A stretch of 5,389 bases of DNA. Origin: Gammaproteobacteria bacterium. Its GTDB lineage: Bacteria; Pseudomonadota; Gammaproteobacteria; SZUA-229. The stretch spans positions 1-5,389 of the forward strand of contig JAGLQT010000214.1 of the NCBI GenBank assembly GCA_023136715.1, in the 5' to 3' direction. The stretch's first letter is position 1, and the number at the start of each line of letters is the position of its first letter. Made by a program: the position numbers and the translations under genes. A model generated the notes under the pieces. That model was given only the letters and a program-made list of their open reading frames with translations. It was not told the origin of the DNA and searched no databases. Of the stretch, positions 1-3,421 are shown piece by piece.

Positions 1-30
1 ATTGACCGGTATTAATTTACGCTCACCCAT
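1..30 (-). CDS. moaB: Probable MoaB-type molybdenum cofactor protein, N-terminal fragment
   Basis: An ATG on the minus strand at 30-28 opens a frame that stays open to the window edge and reads MGERKLIPVN. MoaB/MogA-family proteins commonly begin with a short variable segment followed by a [F/L]IPVNIAVLTVSDTR-like first strand, so the last five residues fit that family start. A weak purine-rich stretch (AGAAG on the minus strand, about 38-42) lies seven bases upstream of the ATG. The gene diverges from moaA, and the two share a 250-base intergenic region with one FNR/DNR box. MoaB-type proteins act in the cytoplasm in molybdopterin handling (adenylylation in MogA-like members). Only ten codons are visible, so the assignment rests on a short match plus the moaA neighbour. 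Confidence 0.45.
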   Translation of the reverse strand, partial: MGERKLIPVN

Positions 31-70
31 AATTTAACTTCTTGCTATCGCATGGTTTTAATTATGATGA

Positions 71-141
71 ATAGTATTCTAAAACCAAGAGTTTGGAAAT
101 TGATACATATCAAAATACACCTGCACCAAGTCAACTACAGT
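71..141. promoter_or_regulatory. Divergent moaB/moaA promoter region centred on the FNR/DNR box
   Basis: With the FNR box centred at 106.5, a class II promoter reading rightward would need its -10 hexamer at 136-141. That position holds TACAGT, which matches TATAAT at four of six bases. Reading leftward, TACTAT (minus strand, 76-71) lies 23 bases beyond the box and also matches at four of six. A single box could therefore drive both genes. The rightward start would be near 148, giving moaA a leader of about 130 bases. The box is seen directly; the promoter elements are inferred from spacing. Confidence 0.4.
100..113. promoter_or_regulatory. FNR/ANR/DNR-type operator, perfect palindrome
   Basis: The sequence TTGATACATATCAA matches TTGAT-N4-ATCAA, the consensus of the Crp/Fnr-family anaerobic regulators FNR, ANR and DNR, in both half-sites. 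It lies between the divergent moaB candidate and moaA. It implies induction of molybdenum cofactor synthesis under low oxygen, or in response to NO if the regulator is DNR-like. The operator sequence alone cannot tell which family member binds. It differs at one base from the box upstream of nirS. Confidence 0.8.
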
Positions 142-230
142 GTAATTCATTACTTTTTCATGACATTTTTCATTAATGTGAGCAGTTTCTGTGTGATAAC
201 GTGCTACTCGTAGTAAGGAAATTAGATAAT

Positions 231-243
231 TTACCTGAGGTAA
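231..243 (+). promoter_or_regulatory. Small palindrome enclosing a Shine-Dalgarno in the moaA leader
   Basis: TTACC-TGA-GGTAA is a perfect five-base-pair inverted repeat with a three-base loop. Its loop and right arm contain GAGG (237-240), the only good Shine-Dalgarno-like sequence near the start of moaA. The GAGG precedes an ATG at 245. If the hairpin forms in mRNA it would hide this site. A five-pair stem is marginal in stability, so a regulatory role is inference. Confidence 0.3.
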
Positions 244-244
244 G

Positions 245-274
245 ATGCGTCCTACCCTATTTTGTGACTCATAA
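245..274 (+). CDS. Possible nine-residue leader peptide ahead of moaA
   Basis: An ATG at 245 preceded by GAGG opens a short frame encoding MRPTLFCDS and ending in TAA at 272-274. The stop lies six bases before the moaA ATG and in the same reading frame. moaA itself has no recognisable Shine-Dalgarno, so termination at this TAA followed by reinitiation at 281 is a plausible way to start MoaA translation. Alternatively the frame is fortuitous. It resembles no attenuator peptide I recognise, as it has no run of a single codon. Without comparative data it remains a candidate. Confidence 0.25.
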   Translation: MRPTLFCDS

Positions 275-280
275 CATCAA

Positions 281-1279
281 ATGACAGCATTAACAGACAA
301 GCATTCACTCATTGACCCCTTTCAAAGAAAGATTGAGTATCTACGCCTGTCTGTCACAGATAAATGCAATATGCGCTGTTTCTACTGCATGCCCAAGGGC
401 TTCAAGGGTTTTGAACAACCCGGACACTGGCTGACTTTTGATGAAATCGAACGCGTTATTGGCGCCTTTGCCGAACTCGGTGTCTCACGAATCAGGGTAA
501 CGGGCGGTGAACCACTGGTTCGTAAAAATCTTGACGAGCTAGTACATCGTATTCATCAACTACCCGGTGTAGACGATCTCTCATTGAGCACCAATGCAAC
601 ACTGCTTTCACAGCATGCTCATGCATTATATGAAGCAGGTGTCTCTCGCCTCAACATCAGCCTGGATTCACTCAAACCTGAACGATTTAAAGAAATTACC
701 GGTAGTGAGCTACAACCGGTACTGGACGGCCTGATGGCTGCAAAATCAGAAGGCTTTAGTCCCATAAAAATTAATATGCTGGCAATGAAAGGCATCAATG
801 ATGATGAATTTGAAGACGTGGTTGAATATTGCATTGAGCATGACTTCACCCTGCGTTTTATAGAGACCATGCCCGTTGGTGATACAGGCATTCAAGCCAG
901 CGATCATTATCTTGATCTGGCTGTGGTTAAAGACCGTCTGGCTCAACGTTTCGATTTAATTCCCGGCGTTATGCCCGGTGGTGGCCCGGCTCGCTACGTT
1001 CAGGTAAAAGGCACTGATTTACGTATTGGATTTATTACCCCCATTTCACAGCACTTTTGTGAAACCTGTAACCGTGTTCGTTTATCCGTTGATGGCACCC
1101 TGTATCTTTGTCTGGGGCAGGAACATAAATACGAATTACGTCCACTGCTAAGACAGGGCGTTAGCGATGACGGACTCAAAAATGCCATCATGGAAGCTAT
1201 CGCCATCAAACCAGAAAAACACGAATTCCGTGACAAACCCGGTCAGGTTGTACGCTTCATGAATATGACCGGCGGTTAG
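281..1279 (+). CDS. moaA: MoaA, GTP 3',8-cyclase (radical SAM, molybdenum cofactor biosynthesis)
   Basis: This cytoplasmic radical-SAM enzyme converts GTP to 3',8-cyclo-7,8-dihydro-GTP, the first step of molybdopterin synthesis; MoaC then forms cPMP. The 332-residue length is typical. The N-terminal cluster motif CNMRCFYC supplies C29, C33 and C36 for the SAM-binding 4Fe-4S cluster. The SAM-binding TGGEPL is at 74-79 and RLNISLDSL at 122-130. The MoaA-specific second cluster is CX2CX13C (C259, C262, C276), and the chain ends in the Gly-Gly tail required in this family. The ATG at 281 is the only reasonable start: an in-frame TAA lies at 272 and the conserved LIDPF-RK-YLRLSVTDKC block begins at residue 10. 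No Shine-Dalgarno precedes it. The second cluster motif and Gly-Gly end exclude NirJ, the radical-SAM protein of heme d1 synthesis. An upstream FNR box suggests anaerobic induction, matching the need for cofactor in nitrate reductases. Confidence 0.97.
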   Translation: MTALTDKHSLIDPFQRKIEYLRLSVTDKCNMRCFYCMPKGFKGFEQPGHWLTFDEIERVIGAFAELGVSRIRVTGGEPLVRKNLDELVHRIHQLPGVDDLSLSTNATLLSQHAHALYEAGVSRLNISLDSLKPERFKEITGSELQPVLDGLMAAKSEGFSPIKINMLAMKGINDDEFEDVVEYCIEHDFTLRFIETMPVGDTGIQASDHYLDLAVVKDRLAQRFDLIPGVMPGGGPARYVQVKGTDLRIGFITPISQHFCETCNRVRLSVDGTLYLCLGQEHKYELRPLLRQGVSDDGLKNAIMEAIAIKPEKHEFRDKPGQVVRFMNMTGG

Positions 1280-1327
1280 TAATAACAGTTAACCATTAAT
1301 AGCTCATTATTCTTGATGCTGTTTATT

Positions 1328-1363
1328 GCTATTTTTCCCAAATAGCCATCGCCTCTCCGCGAT
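1328..1363 (+). terminator. Two small hairpins after moaA, possible weak terminator
   Basis: GCTATTT (1328-1334) pairs perfectly with AAATAGC (1340-1346) over a five-base loop. Directly after it, ATCGC (1348-1352) pairs with GCGAT (1359-1363) over a six-base loop. No continuous T run follows; only CTTTCCT comes next, with TTTTT further on at 1376-1380. This is not a classical intrinsic terminator. It may be a weak or Rho-assisted end of moaA, or chance structure in AT-rich DNA. Confidence 0.3.
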
Positions 1364-1432
1364 CTTTCCTCAATATTTTTATGTAAACGTCCGTTTGAAA
1401 TAGTGCTAATATTGCATCCGAAATTGCTATAC

Positions 1433-1446
1433 CTGATCTAAATCAG
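1433..1446. promoter_or_regulatory. Imperfect upstream FNR/DNR-like palindrome before nirS
   Basis: CTGAT-CTAA-ATCAG is a dyad with the same 5-4-5 layout as the FNR box, differing at the outermost base of each half-site. Its centre lies 39 bp upstream of the centre of the perfect box at 1472-1485. It could be a second, weaker site for the same regulator or a site for a related Crp/Fnr protein. Binding is not shown by sequence alone. Confidence 0.4.
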
Positions 1447-1471
1447 CATATTAGACTTATCTGTTTTTTAG

Positions 1472-1485
1472 TTGATATATATCAA
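1472..1485. promoter_or_regulatory. FNR/ANR/DNR-type operator of nirS, perfect palindrome
   Basis: TTGATATATATCAA matches TTGAT-N4-ATCAA in both half-sites. nirS genes in denitrifiers are typically activated by an NO-responsive DNR/NnrR-type or oxygen-responsive FNR/ANR-type protein bound at such a box. The centre is about 126 bases upstream of the nirS ATG, leaving room for a leader of roughly 85 bases. The four-base spacer differs at one position from the box at 100-113. Confidence 0.85.
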
Positions 1486-1504
1486 AGCGAATCAGGGCAT
1501 TTAA

Positions 1505-1527
1505 TAATATCTTCACACACGTATAAT
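1505..1527 (+). promoter_or_regulatory. Candidate nirS promoter -10 elements
   Basis: For a class II FNR promoter with the box centred at -41.5, the -10 hexamer should occupy 1508-1513. TATCTT lies exactly there and matches TATAAT at four of six bases. The overlapping TAATAT at 1505-1510 is another option, three bases closer to the box. A consensus TATAAT at 1522-1527 also exists, but it would place the box near -55, which is unusual. The transcription start is therefore probably near 1520, with an alternative near 1534. Confidence 0.45.
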
Positions 1528-1590
1528 TTTTAAAACGAAATACACAACTTCCCAATTTTTAAGTACACACTTAACAACTGGAAAACCAAG

Positions 1591-1596
1591 TAGGAG
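1591..1596 (+). promoter_or_regulatory. Ribosome binding site of nirS
   Basis: TAGGAG lies eight bases before the ATG at 1605. It is a strong Shine-Dalgarno and fixes the start, which begins a normal Sec signal peptide. Confidence 0.85.
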
Positions 1597-1604
1597 TTAG
1601 ATTA

Positions 1605-3269
1605 ATGAACGTAAAAACTAAAACAAAATACGGAGCAGCTTTACTGGCTGTCTGCGTAGGCATGGCAGCGTCTTCTGGCGTCGCTTTCGCTAAAAAGAAA
1701 CCCTTCAAACCGCTTAATGAAGCGGAGTTTGAAAAAGCTAATAAAATGTACTTCGAGCGTTGCGCTGGTTGTCATGGTGTACTGCGTAAAGGTGCAACAG
1801 GTAAACCTCTGGAACCTAAAGCCAATAAAGCTAAGAAGACCAAGGGCACACTCAAGGCTGGTACGAAGAAACTAGAAAAAATCATCTCTCAGGGTACTGA
1901 AGGTGGTATGAACAACTTTGATGATATCTTCAGCAAAAAAGAAATTAACCTGCTGGCTCGATACATCCAGATGGAACCACCTATTCCACCTGAAAGATCT
2001 TTAGCCGAAATGAAGGCAAGTCATAAGGTTTATGTCCAGCCTAAAGACTACCCAACCAAACCTATGCATGGCCTTAACTGGCAGAATTTCTTCATCGCTA
2101 TTGAACGTGACGCAGGTAAGATCGCGGTCATTGATGGTGATAAGAAAAAAGTAGTTACCCATATTGATACTGGTTATGCAGTACATGTATTAAAAACTGT
2201 TGAGCATCACGAAACCCTGCATGCCAAAGACGCTGGTCGTTTCTGGTACATCATGGGTCGAGATGGGTTGATGACCAAGATTGACCTATGGGCTATGCCA
2301 GGAAAAATGAAAGTCGCTTCAGTACAGGTTGCTTATGACGCACGTGACGTTGCCGTATCAGGTGATGGCAAGTACGTTATCGGTGGCGGTTACTGGCCTC
2401 CTCATTTCGTGATTGCTGACGCTGCAACCATGGAGCCACTGAAAGTTGTTTCTGCTCGTGGTGTGAACGTTGATGGCGAGTATGTTAATGAGTCTCGTGT
2501 TGCTGCTATCTATGACACTCCAAAAGCTACCAGCTGGTTAGTAGCTATGAAAGAACTAGGTCAGATGTGGCAGGTAGATTACAGTGATCTTGATAACCTT
2601 CAAATCACCAAGATCGATTCAGCTAAATATCTGCATGATGGCTTCTATGATCCTACTGGCCGTTACTTCCAGATCGCTGCTAACGCATCTAACAAGATGG
2701 TAGTAATTGATACAGTGACCCAAAAACTGGAAGCAATGATCGATACCGACAAGAAACCTCACCCTGGTCCTGGTGCTAACTGGAACGACGACAAGTGTGG
2801 CCCAGTCAGTGGTACAACCCATCTAGGTGTTGGTAAAGTAACTGTTTGGGGTAATGATCCTAAAGGTCATAAAGACAATGCCTGGAAAATCTGTTACGAA
2901 GTTGATACCGATGGTGCAGGTGTCTTCTTACGTACCCATCCTAAGAGCAAGTACGTATGGATTGACCAGACTAAATTCCCAGAACCAGCTGTTCAACAAT
3001 CAGTTAAAGTCCTCGACAAGAAGACTCGTAAGATTGTTAAAACTATCCGTATGACCACGAAGAAAGGCTATGCAGCCGTTCACTTCGAGTTCAATAAAGA
3101 CGGTACTGAAGTATGGGCTTCTGTCTGGAATCGTTCAGATAGTTTGAAACCTAACGGTGAAATCATCATCTATGATGCTGAAACACTGGAAGAAAAAGCA
3201 CGTGTTAAAGGACTTTACGCTCCTACAGGTAAGTTCAACGTGTATAACCGCGTAAACCATGTAACTTAA
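1605..3269 (+). CDS. nirS: NirS, cytochrome cd1 nitrite reductase (NO-forming)
   Basis: This periplasmic homodimer-type enzyme reduces nitrite to nitric oxide, the defining step of denitrification. Residues 1-29 form a Sec signal peptide ending in AFA. The cytochrome c domain (about 35-125) has CAGCH at 53-57 and a Met in GTEGGMNNF (M102) as likely sixth ligand. The rest (about 140-554) is the eight-bladed heme d1 propeller. H194 in GYAVH is the expected d1 iron ligand; H344 in LHDG and H386 in PHPG match the two catalytic histidines and are 42 residues apart, as I recall for H327/H369 in Pseudomonas aeruginosa. GYWPPHF (262-268) and the C-terminal PTGKFNVYN are NirS hallmarks. The 554-residue length is normal. 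Both catalytic histidines and the c-heme argue for NirS over NirN or NirF. Oddities are a roughly nine-residue insertion after H194, a Lys-rich heme c face, and two extra cysteines (C398, C430). An FNR/DNR box lies upstream and a hairpin pair downstream. Confidence 0.96.
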   Translation: MNVKTKTKYGAALLAVCVGMAASSGVAFAKKKPFKPLNEAEFEKANKMYFERCAGCHGVLRKGATGKPLEPKANKAKKTKGTLKAGTKKLEKIISQGTEGGMNNFDDIFSKKEINLLARYIQMEPPIPPERSLAEMKASHKVYVQPKDYPTKPMHGLNWQNFFIAIERDAGKIAVIDGDKKKVVTHIDTGYAVHVLKTVEHHETLHAKDAGRFWYIMGRDGLMTKIDLWAMPGKMKVASVQVAYDARDVAVSGDGKYVIGGGYWPPHFVIADAATMEPLKVVSARGVNVDGEYVNESRVAAIYDTPKATSWLVAMKELGQMWQVDYSDLDNLQITKIDSAKYLHDGFYDPTGRYFQIAANASNKMVVIDTVTQKLEAMIDTDKKPHPGPGANWNDDKCGPVSGTTHLGVGKVTVWGNDPKGHKDNAWKICYEVDTDGAGVFLRTHPKSKYVWIDQTKFPEPAVQQSVKVLDKKTRKIVKTIRMTTKKGYAAVHFEFNKDGTEVWASVWNRSDSLKPNGEIIIYDAETLEEKARVKGLYAPTGKFNVYNRVNHVT

Positions 3270-3285
3270 TGAATAACTAAGTTAC
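3261..3285 (+). repeat. Inverted repeat overlapping the nirS stop codon
   Basis: GTAACTTA (3261-3268) pairs perfectly with TAAGTTAC (3278-3285) over a nine-base loop. The left arm includes the last codons of nirS and most of its TAA. No T run follows. It lies 12 bases before a second, stronger hairpin. It may protect the nirS mRNA 3' end or be the weaker half of a two-stem terminator. Confidence 0.5.
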
Positions 3286-3297
3286 GATGTAAATAAA

Positions 3298-3336
3298 AGG
3301 GGCGGACGTACAGCATGTACGTTCGCCCCTCTTTAT
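3298..3336 (+). terminator. Strong GC-rich hairpin after nirS, probable terminator
   Basis: A 15-bp stem runs from 3298-3312 to 3316-3330, with one G-U pair and a GCA loop. Its base is GC-rich (AGGGGCG with CGCCCCT). The following CTTTAT is only a short T tract, and A-rich sequence precedes the stem, so it could act on either strand. It separates nirS from the downstream cytochrome gene. Partial read-through would give more nirS than downstream message, a sensible ratio for an enzyme and its membrane electron donor. Confidence 0.7.
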
Positions 3337-3406
3337 AATTAAACAACCCTGTATTACACAAGCAACTTTATTTAAGGTTTCTTTTTTAATACACAATAAT
3401 GAAATC

Positions 3407-3410
3407 AAGG
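3407..3410 (+). promoter_or_regulatory. Ribosome binding site of the NapC-EB_dh gene
   Basis: AAGG lies 11 bases before the ATG at 3422. It is short and somewhat distant, so translation initiation is probably weaker than for nirS. No good FNR/DNR box is visible between the nirS terminator and this gene. It may depend on read-through from nirS or on an unrecognised promoter in 3331-3400. Confidence 0.5.
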
Positions 3411-3421
3411 TAATCGAAACC

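Larger units (their letters stand above)
1280..1604. other. Non-coding region between moaA and nirS
   Basis: This 325-base AT-rich stretch has no coding frame I can support on either strand. Its left part holds two small hairpins that may end the moaA transcript. A 12-base palindrome (AAACG-TC-CGTTT, 1385-1396) of unknown meaning follows. The right half is the nirS control region, with an imperfect FNR-like palindrome, a perfect FNR/DNR box, candidate -10 elements and the nirS ribosome binding site. Confidence 0.8.

Noticed and set aside
121..280. NarL-type heptamers (TACYYMT) in the moaA leader
   Set aside because: Only partial matches such as TACTTTT were found, with no paired 7-2-7 arrangement.
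281..1279. NirJ-type heme d1 radical-SAM protein
   Set aside because: The C-terminal CX2CX13C cluster and Gly-Gly tail are MoaA features. NirJ has a SPASM-type C-terminus.
1605..3269. NirN or NirF instead of NirS
   Set aside because: NirF is shorter and usually lacks this c-heme domain. Both catalytic histidines in LHDG and PHPG contexts and the PTGKFNVYN end indicate NirS.
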